A stretch of DNA of 64,000 nt from Phaeotremella fagi (GCA_001599715.1 BCHU01000010.1:868001-932000), one strand, 5' to 3'. Shown: positions 46,876-58,674, numbered from the stretch's first letter. Numbers and translations: made by a program. The notes: generated from the letters alone by a model not told the origin.

Positions 46876-48189
46876 GATAAGTGACTGATAGGTTGTTGTT
46901 CTTGACTTGTTGTTGGAGGGGTTCGTTGATACTGCAGTGGCAAAGCAACTTTGATTTCGGTTGAAGTTTAGAAATTACTTTCAGAAAAGTAGAAAGAAAT
47001 CTTCAGTAGAAATGATGAAAGAAAGATTATCTGATCTGTTGCTAATATGATTGCTCGGCGGGCGGCTGTTCAACGAAACTCTTGAGTGTCGACTATGAAA
47101 AGAGCGGACAAAGGACATTGCGGTCTTCGACCAATAAACGAGGCTAGAAGTCATCAAGAAAAAAAACACCTGGTGGAGCTGATCTTCCTGCATTAGATTT
47201 CCTGCATTAGAAGGTGGATTTTTTGCTAATTTATTGAAATCTTTTTCGATCACGGAATGAACGTGTTTAAATAGCTGTGTGAACTATGACGCATGGTGTA
47301 GGGGGAATCGTACAATCACCTGCTTAATTTGATCATTTTTGAACGAGCCGAGTGGCAGTCAGCCTGATTTTTGAATCTAAACCCCTTTGTGTGAACTTTT
47401 CGAGATAACTTCGAACCTCGTTTCTCTCTTGAATCGACTATAGTGACCTATCAATTTGTCAGGGACCTCAACATTTCCAACTTCATAGGCAATTCAGAAA
47501 CAGTGTACAGAACGAAATGTATCGTACTGTACCGTTAAAACAAATGTTCACAATCTGAAACGGGAGCTGAATTGACACTGCTTTTGGTACTGTATGCGAT
47601 ACTGTTTGCCACTAAATTGGAAATGACCTTGGAAACATGTACTCATTTTACTATCAGGAAGCTTTTTCTCTATGTACTCAAGGTACAGTAACGTCCTGAT
47701 GCTTGATTTGGAAAAATTTGCCACATCGCTTTCATTTCAATCTATGCACTACAAAAAACTTTCTCCCTTGTTCAACCAAACTCCGATCTTGTCTCTATCC
47801 ATTGTCCTTCCCTTCTGTCCTGAACAAATTTTCATTGACTGAAAAAAACGTTTCGGAATGATCACATTCCAAGATTACCGAAGTCTTTAATTACAAGAGT
47901 CATGATTTTTGGAGGAACTTGACTTGCTTGGCTGGTTCTCCTTACAGAGAAGATCCCAGATCTCGCAAATTTGTGAATACCAAATTGAGCCCCAATAGGA
48001 CATGTCCCTTCCAATGTTTCCTTTTTCGAAGTGACGTCTCCGCCCATAATTGAGCTGTATTGAGGTGATGACACTGTGCCTTCTCCGTTTTGTCTCTAAC
48101 TTCAATATCGTATTTGGAAAAGTTATGCTCGGCTGCTAACAACTGTCAGCTACACGCAAAAAGCTTGTTAAAAGCTTGCTCACGAGTAG
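46876..48189. other. Long intergenic stretch, no gene supported
   Basis: About 1.3 kb. Several small minus-strand open frames (46981-47253, 47862-48142) have neither a family signature nor good splice context. Short TACTGTA-type words recur (around 47500-47700), as in other accessory flanks. Confidence 0.4.
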
Positions 48190-48350
48190 TGAGTACTTCA
48201 ATACATCAAGTGTTACTGACAGACCTCCTAGCGGTCGTCCTTTGGGGATGTTTTCGATCCTAGTCGCTCGCCACTTGACCCTGTTCACCACATCACTCAA
48301 GCTAGTCAGATCAGGGATGCTTTTTTGGTGAGCACAAGTACGATACTTCG
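48190..48350 (+). pseudogene. Decayed fragment of the C1 gene
   Basis: Near-copy of 45505-45655, which covers the end of C1's penultimate intron and the following exon. Shared words include CGTCCTTTGGGGATGT, CTAGTCAGAT and AGGGATGC, in the same order and spacing. The frame carries changes such as GATCCTAGTCGCTCGCC where C1 has GATCTCAGTCGTTCACC. Flanking C1 exons are not found. It is a local duplicated relic about 2.7 kb away from its parent. Confidence 0.7.
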
Positions 48351-48760
48351 GGGACTGAAGCGATCCTCGCAGCAGAGGTCGGATTCAAATTCTGTCAATG
48401 AACATTCTAATCTTGCACAGCCCACTTTGTCCATAACTTATTAGTCTCTCTGGGCAGTCCGCTCTCTTTGGTGAGGAATCTGTTTCTTAATCGACCTATG
48501 CGAGATTCAGTAGCTGAACCATTGACGGCGTTGTATTCAAGACCCGACGATTCTGTATGTACTGTATACAGCACGATACATCAGGTCGTAAATACTACAG
48601 TACATACATATTATCAAGCCTGGTAGAAGTATTTTTGACCACGATATCTGCAGTCACTTGAAACTCGATAATTCTTTAGACGTTCATTCTTAAATATTCA
48701 TAGATACGGACTGACCCTTCCTAGCGAATCCCTTCTATAACCTCTTCCTCTTCCCCTAAT
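48351..48760. other. Intergenic, no gene seen
   Basis: Plain sequence between the C1 relic and the D2 stop, with TACTGTATA-rich words near 48560-48605. Confidence 0.35.
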
Positions 48761-49418
48761 TCAATCGAAACCCATCGCAAAGCCTTCGCTATCCTCTGCA
48801 ATGTCATACCCAGGATGATCTCTGTCCGCGCTAGAATCACCGAAATAGTCCGAGTATACAACTTCCTCGAATTCCTCACCTAGATCTTCTGTGTAGCTTC
48901 CAGATCTTTCAGTTCTGGAGCTGGCCCGGGTTGAACCTTGTGGATATGAGGTTGAGCTTCGGTAGGCGGCCGGATTTGTCCAGGGTTGTTCTGGTCGGTT
49001 GAATGGACGACGTTTTTCCTCGTAGTACCCGTTTCTTATCAGAGTAGCTTTTGCCATCTTGATCTGTGATCCTTCCCCATTTCTTTTACAACGATCGGAA
49101 ATTGCCTCTAGCCCCCTTTGGATGGACAGATACTGGAATTCCGATTCGACTGGCCCACTGCAACGGAGCGCCATCCATCCTCGTGCTGACCTGACGTCCT
49201 CGATTCGATAATCACCTTGGTGGGCGTCAATCCAACCTCGACTTCGCTTCTCGACTCGGGCTATAGCTTCCTCTTCCTCTTCTGTAATTGGTTCGACATG
49301 TTGATCTGTGGATCTAGAAGGTTTGTGGCTGACAGTAACGTCAGTCCAAAAAGTCTCATGTGAGGACTCACCTTTTTGCTTTGCCTGTGCCTTTGCCTTT
49401 GCCTTTGTCTTTGCCCAT
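48761..49418 (-). CDS. Family D paralogue D2 (unrecognised)
   Basis: Exon 1 (47 nt) is a Gly/Lys repeat, MGKDKGKGKGTGKAK, ending in phase 2; the intron has donor GTGAGT and acceptor TGTCAG. Exon 2 gives ITEEEEEAIARVEKRSRGWI, then DVRSARGWMALRCSGPVESE and FQYLSIQRGLEAISDRCKRN. That is the first module of D3 (EWMFNRS...EYRTIERGLEAVRDDC). A Ser/Pro/Arg-rich stretch and an acidic tail (LGEEFEEVVYSDYFGD) follow. The start at 49418 is preferred over the longer frame because it gives a matching splice phase. Function is unknown. Confidence 0.68.
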
Positions 49419-50425
49419 TGCTTTGGTACGATATATGGAAGCTTGAACGAAGGAGACTGGAAGTTCGTCTACGAGTCCTACTCATCAGCTCAAATACTCA
49501 ACAACAAAGTGTTGGCACCTACGTTTACCGAAAAAGAGTAATTCTGGTGAAAACAAAAACAATTGTGAAGAAAGAAAGTAATTTGAAATACCATGATAAG
49601 ACCAATCATGCTTGAGCGGCCACAGAAAAGGAGAAAAAAGGAGAGGTGGAAGACATATTTTTATGAAAGGAAAGAGGCATGACATAACAGTTGTCGCTGT
49701 TTTAGAAAAATTGCTCCTTTTTTTCTCTTTTTTTATGGGTCTTCTAGCCTCGAATTTGCCTGTATTAGAAGAGTTGACATTTGTCCGAATGGAAGCTATG
49801 CTTCTATTATGCACTCGACGTTACTGAAAAGCCGAACTGTTTAATGAGAATAATTCTGCTACAGAATGGACGGCAAACAGAAACCATTCTTGATTGACTC
49901 GCTATTGACTCGCTGGTATTACCGCGTTGCGGGAAATGCAACCTGTTGATACCAGATGCTACAGTGCTGCAAGATTCGATAGAAGCATTGTTACCTGCAT
50001 CAAACTTATTCTCTGATACCCACCAAGTAGACAGACCCGTCGCTTCAGATTAATCTATCGTCTTTTAGTCTCTCGAGTCTTGTGAGGCAGCTTCGAGAAA
50101 GGATGCTGCATGTCAGTGCCTAAGATTCAAAATCACTTCCATTTTGAAAGCATTGATTGCCTGACCGAGGAGGTCATGAGCAGTTGGGAAATGAGAGCAC
50201 TATCTGTCAAAACTTGCGCAAAACTTGCGCTTAATGGATGCACCATTTAGTATGAGTACCCCTCCTCAAATTCATTTCATCATAAACATTACGGAAACCC
50301 TCCTCCCATTTCATGACAAAGGCCCCAATCATTCTTCTATCTTTTGTATCTCCCCCTTACTCACTCTGTAACTCCCACACAAATTGGACCAACAACTCCT
50401 AGGGACGAAGCCGACTGCTGTCGTC
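49419..50425. promoter_or_regulatory. D2 5' flank and D3 3' flank
   Basis: Holds the D2 promoter. The segment at about 49515-49720 resembles the D3 5' flank at 51330-51580: both carry a TTTTTATG(A/C)AAGGAAAGAGGCATGA word and an AAAAGGAGA-rich stretch. No gene is seen. Confidence 0.55.
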
Positions 50426-51263
50426 CTATGGGGAGATCCGACCGCCCATCAACTTGTATACTCTGAGCCAGTCCAAATCTTCTAAACCCCGTACCAGATC
50501 AAGCGTAGCAAGCATATCGTCAAGCGTATCTCCCTTTAGTTCTTTTTGTGTACCCTGGAGTCGATCCGAAGCCCACCTTCTTGCATCTTTGACAGCAGCA
50601 TACTCCGCTTTCTCTGTGCGGCGTTGCATCTTCTTCGTTTCTGCTGAGGTGTACACAGGTTTTTTAAGCCACTCATTACACTTAGCCGAAAATGTTTCGA
50701 GGCTGGATATTTCTTTGGGTTTCAGCGTGGGATCATACCTAGTTGTGTACTCGTTTGCGAAGAAGTCTTGAGTTCTTTCTGTCAACCCACTGGGTGCTCG
50801 GTGAGTGTTTGGGTTGCGAATCCGACTTGATCCTTGAAATGGAGAAGGACGTTCGCTGACTCGATCCTTACGATATTGGTCTCCACGCAAAATATCTCTT
50901 ACCAATCTCCATTCCGACTCTTCAGATTGCATTATACAATCATCTCTGACCGCCTCCAGACCCCGTTCGATCGTCCGGTATTCGCCTTCAGATGGTTGTT
51001 TTTCGAAGCTTATAGATCTGTTGAACATCCATTCTTGTGATTTAATGACGTCGTCGTACTGAGCATTGCGCCGGTTTTTCCGACTCCATCCATAACTTCG
51101 ACTTTGGACTAGTTGAAAAGCATTCTCTTGTGCGTCGAACTCAAAATCTTCGTAGTCGTAATCTCTGGAAGAGAAGTGTTTAGAGCGACTGAGTGTGTTG
51201 TCAGTCCCGAAAGTTCCATATGAGGACTCACCTGTAGCTCTGACCTGAACGCCGATTACCCAT
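50426..51263 (-). CDS. Family D paralogue D3 with two modules (unrecognised)
   Basis: Exon 1 (32 nt) is MGNRRSGQSY, phase 2, donor GTGAGT. Two acceptors fit the same frame (ACTCAG and CTTCCAG, 24 nt apart); the first matches D2. The protein has two copies of the family module: SQEWMFNRSISFEKQPSEGE with YRTIERGLEAVRDDC; and later YDPTLKPKEISSLETFSAKC, NEWLKKP and DARRWASDRLQGTQKELKGD, then LDDMLATLDLVRGLED. Between them lies a basic Arg/Ser/Pro linker. Ends VYKLMGGRISP. No known function. Confidence 0.72.
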
Positions 51264-52074
51264 TGTTTATGGTGCTTATGAATATGGAAACTTGAACGAA
51301 ATTGACTAAAAAATGGACTGCGAAATATACTCATCAACTCGAATATTTGACAAAAGGAAAAAACAGGACACTGAAATAAACTGACACCTACTGTTACAGG
51401 AAAGTGGTTAGCGTGGATACAAAATAAATAGTGAAGAAGAAAAACTGAATAGGAAAGCAATGATGAAAATTTGTGAACGGGCAGTTACAGAGAAGGAGGA
51501 AAAAGGAAAAGTAGAAGGCACATTTTTATGCAAGGAAAGAGGCATGAAAAATCATTTGTCGCGTTTCTAAATAAATCGTTTTTTCTGCTTCTAGCGTTGA
51601 TCGCTTTCTTCTAACTCTCCTTCTAGTCGTTTATCTACGTCCTTCGTAGAAGACCTTCGAAGACAGCAAACTTGAAAATAGGAACTTCTTCTTCACTGAA
51701 CGTGGTTCTTATTTCAAGTTTTTTATAGGACAATATTTCATGGAAAAAGATGTTAACAAAAGATAGCTGAGCTGTGATATGATCTTTTATCGATATGACT
51801 TTCCTTTAAAGTGCCAAAACATGAATGTTTTAAGCGCTGCATTGTGGCATACAGTAATCAATTATACTGTGGCATACTGTACAAGTACTGTAACGAGAGG
51901 TATGGGATCTACCGGCAATCGTCCTGCTTGTTGTACAGAAACGAGGGATCATTACTGCGGCATACTGGTATAGTAACATATTCATACTGCAGATACACAA
52001 CACATCTCTTTACTCACTTCGCCTTTATAAACATTTAATTCTCGTTATTGAGACTCAGTCAACTTTTGAAAAGT
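51264..52074. promoter_or_regulatory. D3 promoter and 3' flank of the transporter
   Basis: Contains the duplicated D2/D3 5' flank up to about 51580, then AT-rich sequence and several TACTGTA words near 51850-51990. No gene is supported. Confidence 0.45.
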
Positions 52075-54142
52075 TCAAGCCTGATTTGCGACGCTCCTGG
52101 TTTGGTTACCTTGTTGAGCTTCGTAGTGCATCGTTTCAACTTCGGTGACCGTCTTGTGGAATCTCCATGCTGGAATTCTACGTTCGAACAACTCATCGAT
52201 CTCAGCCGTGGTCCTCCTGTTTTACATGATTATTTGCATCACGTTTTCTGACCGAACTTACTGTTTAGTTTCCGGAAAAAAGAAAAAGCAAAGAATGGTG
52301 ACAATCGTTCCAAGACCGAAGAATACGAAACAAGATCGTAATCCCATGCTGCAGAATGTCAGTCTTGCAAGTCAAAGACAAAACAAAAGCGAACTTACTT
52401 TCCGTTCGTGGGTGAAAGCATGTAGGGAACAGAGACGTTGAAGGTCAAACCAAAGATGATAGGTCCGGCAGAACCAGCACCAGAAGTCTTGGCACGTAAA
52501 CGACTACTACCCATTTCTCCCGCTGCTACCCATCCAATACCTCCTAACTGGACAGAGAAGAATGTCCACAGGCAGCAAACGAATACCACAAACATACTGA
52601 GACTGTTTGACAGCTCGCCTTTAAGGCCTATACCGCCAATGACACACATTGACAATGTGCAAACTGTAGCTCCTGTACAGACAATCGTTCTCCGACCAAC
52701 TTTGTCGATGATTAGCGCGCAGAAGAGTGGACCTGCGATTTTAATGGAGGTGACAATAACTGTGATGAGGAAGGCATTCTGAAAGCCACTCAGTTGAAAC
52801 TATAGGACGTCAGTAAGCACTGGAGAAGCTTTTACCACTCACAAAGTATGAGGTGTAGGTATTCAAAATACCTAAACCAGTCAATTGATTGGCAGCTCCT
52901 GGTAGAAATCCAGCGAACGTTCTCCACTTCGACATGTCAGTCTAGATCATTCACATTCAAAGAACCGATTTACCTTGTCGACACCTTTGAAAACTTCCAG
53001 CCAACTAGATTCTCCAAGAGCAGCTTTTCTAGCTTTTTCAGCTTCATAGGTTGCTCTCAGAACGCCATATTCATGGTCAACGTTATACCCCTCTATTCCA
53101 CCATTCAACCGTTTCAACACTTTCTTGGCATCTTCATGTCGTTGTTTGTTGGTATAGAAAATTGGCGATTCTGGAAGATAAAGAAAGATCAAGAGCATTC
53201 CTGCGACCATACCCCATTGACTCCATATTGCAGGACGGAATGAGGTGGGATTTTCCTAACACACGTAAATACTTTGTTCTCGGAGATTTAGAATGAACAT
53301 TCCGGGACTTACACCTTTCAAAATATAAAGCGCTAGTGGAGCCATGAATGAGCCCAGACTATAGGTCAGATCAGATCTCGTAACAGAACATACCCAGTCC
53401 ATACTTGATACAAGATCATGGAACCACCTCTAATTCTAACAGGAGAAATTTCCCCAACATACATTGGTATAGTTGCCTGCAGAGTTCCAATTCCAGCTGG
53501 AAAGGTTAAATTCTCACTAACTCTTCGACTCACTTCCAGCTAGAAGTTTACCGACCAGCCAGACCGGCCAGGAGACTGCCACGGATTCGCAGATGAGAGA
53601 CTATTGTTATGACCCATTGCGATCATTGACATACTGTTGCTAGGAATACAAAAATCGCCAAGAATGTTGCCTTTCGGCCATATAGATCAGATAATGGTGT
53701 AACACCCAGCATCCCTGAGGTCAGCAACATCTTTTATAAACCTTACCAATCATTTGTCCAAGACTCTGAACTCCAGCCCAAGCAGCTACGATACCGGCAG
53801 GGATGTTTTGAGCTCCAGTGGAAGTTCGTTCTGTGCCATAAACCATGATGAATCCTTGATTTGCTATGATATTTCCGTTCATTCCTATTTGGTAACCATC
53901 TAGAGCAGAAGCGATCTATACTGTGTCAGACTGTCTCATCACGTTCAGAATCGCAAACTTACACAAGCTAATTGACCAAAGAGGACAACTTTCCGAAATT
54001 TCGCCACAGCGTTCCAACCTCCTATATCGTCGAAGGATGATTTGAGATCAACCTCGATGTCTCTATCGTTAAGTTTAGCATCCAGTTGCCTTTCACTGAG
54101 CTCAATGTGATCGGACTCGGATTTGATAGCGTTTGATGTCAT
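52075..54142 (-). CDS. MFS sugar transporter, alpha-glucoside permease type
   Basis: Predicted plasma-membrane sugar:proton symporter. The N-terminus is hydrophilic, then FDDIGGWNAVAKFRKVVLFG leads into helix 1. Family landmarks are ALDGYQIGMNGNIIANQGF, LSDLYGRKATFLAIF (the GRK loop), IPMYVGEISPVRIRGGSMIL, SFRPAIWSQWGMVAGMLLIF and YLPESPIFYTNKQRHEDAKK (the PESP motif). It ends with FPETK followed by AEIDELFERRIPAWRFHKT. These are typical of fungal maltose/alpha-glucoside permeases. At least ten short introns interrupt it. Substrate within the group cannot be told from sequence. Confidence 0.85.
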
Positions 54143-54701
54143 GGTGTGCTGTAAAGGATATGATATGCATAAGCTGATGGGAATCGTCGTATATATATGT
54201 TTAGTCCTAATAGTCTGGCTTCTCTTTGATCCGTAAGTCACTTGAGATTTGAAGCTAGCGTCAATTAGTTAGTCATCTGATAAAGCAGATACCGGCCCGC
54301 TAGAGCTTGATAATGGTGTAATATTGACAATTTGTAATGAAAGCGATGTAGCTTGCTGGCGATCAATCAATGTGGATCCTATCGGTCCAGCATTGCCCCG
54401 CTGCCAAGCCAAGCCGAGCCCTGAAGTAACATCAAGAATAGCAGTCCTCTTCGTGTTTGCGCAAAACATCTATGAAAGCGATTTTTCTCTCAAGCTTGTC
54501 ACATGCATGTGCCATTCCAAAGCGGAATCTCACTAGGTGACGACCTTGAAAGATTGGTGCAGTGCTATCGTAAAAGTTACTTTTTACCGAGCTAGTAAAC
54601 ACAGTCGTAGACTTTGACTGAAATCATGATAGCAATTCATTACATGCTTATAGTACATAGCGATGAACATATTAGTTACCAATCATGAATTCCCCTGACC
54701 G
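54143..54701. promoter_or_regulatory. Transporter promoter region
   Basis: Upstream of the minus-strand transporter and downstream of D4. It includes a GC-richer patch CCGCTGCCAAGCCAAGCC at 54398. CreA/Mig1-type GC boxes would be plausible for a sugar transporter, but I do not identify one. Confidence 0.35.
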
Positions 54702-55759
54702 CTACTGTTTCTTGAAGAACTTTTCGAAATACTGGTCGCTGTCCATAAAGGATAGAATGTGTTGCTTCACATCTCCCCTACTGAGTGCAATCTGAACACC
54801 CCTAGCAATCTCTTGTGCCTGGTCTTCGCTCACCTCCACCTTCCCTTCATATCGCTTAAAGATCCACTGCTCTGCTGCCTTTACAGACTTTCTTTTTTTC
54901 ATTCCAGACTTGCTTTCTTTATCTTCTCTCGATTGACGATTAAGCCATGTCTCACACATTCTCTCCGCCTCAAAAATAGCTGATCTATGACATTCTTTGA
55001 AACTTGGGTCGACGGCGATGTTGGAGCTGGAAGGGAGACTGCGGCGATCCTGGGTCGTATTACTATTGCGAGCAGGTGGCGGTTGTTCACTTCTCCTGTA
55101 GGATACATAGTGTTAATTACTTGGTCAAAAAATTGTATAGCAAAGAGTTATACTACTGTACCTACCTTGAGGACCGAGGATGACTTGATTTCTGGCTGCC
55201 GGAAGGATTCCCCGTCATCCAACTGCTTAGCTGACTTTGTCGTACGTTTAGTCAACCAACTTGGAGAATACGTTTGGATACTTACGGGAAATCACTAGGC
55301 TCAACGCCGTATATGTAGCGGAGATCCTCGGGGGTGATTGGCTGGCGTGCAGAGTCCCGAAACTCTTGGGAACTTTGTCGTATGATTAGTCAACCGACAT
55401 TGGAGTTTAAGCATCAATAATTACCTGAGGATACTAAGCCCATCTCTTCGGTTGTATTTTTTATCGCTCAAAGGCGTGGATGGAGAGGCTGCTGCACTGG
55501 ATCGATATCGATCACCACTTCAGGGAGGAAGAGTCATGTCAGCACTTACAGGGGGGAAGAGTAATTCCACCAACTCACCGAGAGGACGAGCTTCCTCCCT
55601 CTCTATCATTACTTTTCTCGGAGACCGAGGATAGCGAAGGATGGCTGTGACCAGCGAAATCACTCTCTGTCAGTCGAGTGGAGTGGAATGGTGGTGATCG
55701 AACACTTACTAATCTTCCGAAGGAACATACCTCTTATAAGTACGAAGCTTGTGACTCAT
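54702..55759 (-). CDS. Family D paralogue D4 (unrecognised)
   Basis: Six or seven short exons join cleanly, every internal junction in phase 2. The start MSHKLRTYKRYVPSEDY is followed by Ser-rich segments, then QPITPEDLRYIYGVEPSDFP, a basic Ser/Pro/Arg linker and the family module: VDPSFKECHRSAIFEAERMC, ETWLNRQ, AAEQWIFKRYEGKVEVSEDQ, then AQEIARGVQIALSRGD. It ends SDQYFEKFFKKQ. The order D-P-S/T-F/L ... C-x-x-W-L ... W-x-x-R matches D1 and D3. Function is unknown. Confidence 0.7.
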
Positions 55760-56398
55760 TCTCTGAAATTAAAATGCCAAATCAGTAGGTTATCCAAAGG
55801 TGTATGTCTCAGACAAATGATGGAAAGTGAAATCTATCCACAAAAAAGACCACAACGACTTACCTTGTTGTATAGTTGAATAAAGTAGAAAGTAATTTGT
55901 ACTTGATAGAAAAGGGGAAAAGAAAGCTCGTAGTAAATGTAGTCTATCCTAACAAAGCTTGAAGCCTTCCCTTGGAAGTCTCCTGCAATTTCTCCTGCAT
56001 GGAAGGAGGTTGAACTCCGCAGTGTTTGCAATTTGCTATTGCAAATGTTGTACTCCTTGAGCTTCTAGTGCAGAGAAGGACATCGTTCTGGCGTCTTTTA
56101 GAACGAATTAGAAGACCTTTAGGAGATTGCTTCTCATGGTCGAGTGGAGCGGATTGTATTAGTTTGCGTTCTTCGGACCAGTGCACAAATTCGTCAGTAT
56201 TTTCTCGTGTGCAGCATTTAGGTCAGTAGTATACACTGTGGATGTCTTCAAATGATTCCTAAGATATCAGGTGCGCACTTTTCAGCACTCGAGGTGCTAT
56301 CAAAGAGAGTACTTGAAATTGCATTAGAGTACTGTAACATTCCTTGGCGGTACTGAAGCAATCAACACACATTTTGAATACAAACTCTCAATTTCTGA
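55760..56398. other. Intergenic, no gene seen
   Basis: Between D4 and D5. The open frame 55944-56186 (minus) lacks the family module and good splice context. TACTGTA-type words occur at 56330. Confidence 0.4.
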
Positions 56399-56968
56399 TC
56401 ACTCATCGACTTTGGGATTTATGATACCTTCTTCCACCTGTTCAAAATGGTCCTCAAACAGAAGATTACTGACAACTTCCCAGTTCTCCTTCCAGCTCTC
56501 TAAGGAGACAGACTCCTTTTCAATCGCATCCATTCCACTTTGGACCGATCGATACTCTTCAAGAGTAAACTCAACTTTACCACTTAATCTCTTGTCCATC
56601 CAAGTTCTAGCATCATCAACGTTTCCCACAGAACGACTTGAACTATGTCTACTTTTCCATTTAGTGCAAGTACTGATCAGGGTATTTAGTGCACTTATCT
56701 GATCACGGGTAAGTGTTGGATCTTGGATAGCTATTTGTAGAATTGTGAAATTGAAAGGTTTGAATCGAGGAATGAGCGTTATGGTACCATTTGAGACAAG
56801 GATTTGATCACTTGGCTCAGGATCACTTGGTTCAGCTTGCTCAGACCCGTTGCATTCAGGAGTGCTGTCGTTCTCTTGACCGCTAGAAAAACAGATATCA
56901 GTATTGAGAGCGAAAGTCAAGATATTCTTCCTGACTCACTTGGGCTCATTGATATCACTTGTTGACAT
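56399..56968 (-). CDS. Family D paralogue D5 (unrecognised)
   Basis: Exon 1 (29 nt) is MSTSDINEP, phase 2, donor GTGAGT; exon 2 begins NGQENDSTPECNGSEQAEPS after TTCTAG. An acidic start is followed by ITLIPRFKPFNFTILQIA and the module DPTLTRDQISALNTLISTCT, KWKSRHSSS, DARTWMDKRLSGKVEFTLEE, then YRSVQSGMDAIEKE. The end is a helical ENWEVVSNLLFEDHFEQVEE. It is the smallest complete member, so it may define the minimal domain. Confidence 0.72.
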
Positions 56969-57693
56969 TCTGTACGTACTGAAGCGTTGATTATCGAAAA
57001 TGTGATCCTTGAGTCTAGGAAGTCCGATCAGACTAATTCGTTTGACAACACTGCAAAACAGGAAGAAGAGTTTACCTTTTTTTCTTCCTATTTCAAATTT
57101 TGCAGTTGAGGAATATCGATCATCTTCCTGGGGCATTTGTCTCGCTATCAGCCAGATTTTGGCCTTCGTCATTACTGAAAGGAAGGAAAATGACGTTTCC
57201 TCTTGACATCTTAAAGCACGACCTAAGACTGATAAATGCATACAACTAGGATTCCTGTTAGTAAGACAAGTTATTTTGCGCAGATAAGCGCAGATAACTG
57301 CAACTTTGGAATGCTCCTCAATCCAGTACCGCTGCTCATCTCAGCAATACGAATCATATCGGTAAAATCGACAAACTAGTACATGTTTCTGGTGAAATTC
57401 AGAAGGAAGGGCTAAGGATACTCTTAGTGACAGAGGACGAAGGCACACATCTCTGTCTTTTCCCCGATCGTGCTATGGTGTACTGTACGTACAATAGAAT
57501 ATCGGTAAAAGCTGTTTTCGCAATGCTCTCTATACCGTAGTACGCTACTTGTATTGGTTTCGGCTTCTTCCACTACTGCAAAGACGATAGAGAATTACCC
57601 AGCCCAATACGTTAGCCGATAGTTGGTTGATCTACTGTATCATTATCAAGGTAAGCAGAAAAGTGAATTCATATTCAATATTATACAGCACAA
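56969..57693. other. Intergenic, no gene seen
   Basis: D5 5' flank followed by the 3' flank of the decarboxylase gene. The minus-strand open frame at 56936-57241 is mostly D5 upstream sequence without a family motif. Confidence 0.4.
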
Positions 57694-58674
57694 TCATGTG
57701 TCTAACAAACAAGGCGCAAACAACTCTTCAATTTCCCATTTCTTCTTGGTCAGATCTTGTTCGTAGTGATATCGTAAGATAGCTTCTAAAGCTTTTCGAT
57801 TTTTCGAAATACCGTACGGCCACCAATCATCACCAAGTAGTTGTTTGTTTGCCAAAATAGTTTTAGAAACCCATGGAATCATGACTGCCATATTGTTGAA
57901 TGTTAAACCGTGGATCAACTGATTTTGGGCAGCATCTTTAGCTTCACCGAAAGCTTTGTAGATAGATTTGATAGCCTCCGGGTGATTATCAGCCAATTCT
58001 CTTTTGACGACAATCATGTGCATGATTGGGAAAACACCAGTCCGTTGATAATAATCACGTTCGACATCTTGATAATCTTCAAATAATCGACCAACATTTG
58101 GAGACCCATCAATGACGCATTTGGGAATATCCGCGGAGATTAAGGCATCGATTTCACCTCGTTCCAGCATTTCACCTAAGTCATCAGTGGTATAGTCGAT
58201 TTGGATACCAGGTGGATGTGGTTTAGGAACGAAGTCGATAGGATCCATTGGGAAATCGATACTTCCAATTACCCATTTGTTGTCTTCGGGCTTGAAACCG
58301 TATTCATCTGACAGAATACCTTTGGGCATGACACCAGCATCGTGACCGTAGAGGGCCAACTCTCCGATAGTTTTACCTTTAAGATCATGAGGTCCAGATA
58401 CTTTATTCTTGTTGATGTAAATAGCAGAGTGTCGGAATGCACGATTGACAAAGACGGGAATACCAACCAAAGAGGGATCTGATTCCAGAGTTCGTAAAAA
58501 GTAAGTCATGCCCAGTTCCGAGACATCGTATAATCGTTGTCTAACCATCTTTTCAAAGATTATTGGAACTATTCTTTCGGTATGATAGGTTGCGTCGACA
58601 TTATCGATCTTGACTGAGCCATCAACCAAGGCGGAGGTTCTGTCGTATGGCCAAAATGCTATGTCGAGTTTCAT
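57694..58674 (-). CDS. 4,5-dihydroxyphthalate decarboxylase-like protein
   Basis: 326 aa, single exon. Start chosen at MKLDIAFWPYDRTSALVDG, which matches the start of the bacterial family; the frame upstream has no ATG. Further motifs: VDATYHTERIVPIIFEKMVR, YDVSELGMTYFLRTLESD, GIPVFVNRAFRHSAIYINK, LKGKTIGELALYGHDAGVMP, GEIDALISADIPKCVIDGSP and FPIMHMIVVKRELADNHPEA. This is the periplasmic-binding-protein-like (NMT1/Thi5-related) fold of the bacterial enzyme that decarboxylates 4,5-dihydroxyphthalate to protocatechuate. Fungal homologues may use other aromatic acids. Lack of introns in an intron-rich window hints at bacterial transfer. Confidence 0.85.
   Translation of the reverse strand: MKLDIAFWPYDRTSALVDGSVKIDNVDATYHTERIVPIIFEKMVRQRLYDVSELGMTYFLRTLESDPSLVGIPVFVNRAFRHSAIYINKNKVSGPHDLKGKTIGELALYGHDAGVMPKGILSDEYGFKPEDNKWVIGSIDFPMDPIDFVPKPHPPGIQIDYTTDDLGEMLERGEIDALISADIPKCVIDGSPNVGRLFEDYQDVERDYYQRTGVFPIMHMIVVKRELADNHPEAIKSIYKAFGEAKDAAQNQLIHGLTFNNMAVMIPWVSKTILANKQLLGDDWWPYGISKNRKALEAILRYHYEQDLTKKKWEIEELFAPCLLDT

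Noticed and set aside
47862..48142. Three overlapping minus-strand frames
   Set aside because: No family D module, no splice partners; probably chance.
49376..49615. Plus-strand frame with LCLCLCLC repeat
   Set aside because: It is the complement of the Gly/Lys repeat in D2 exon 1.
54398..54420. GC-rich CCGCTGCCAAGCCAAGCC patch as a carbon-repressor site
   Set aside because: It does not match a repressor consensus well enough to call.
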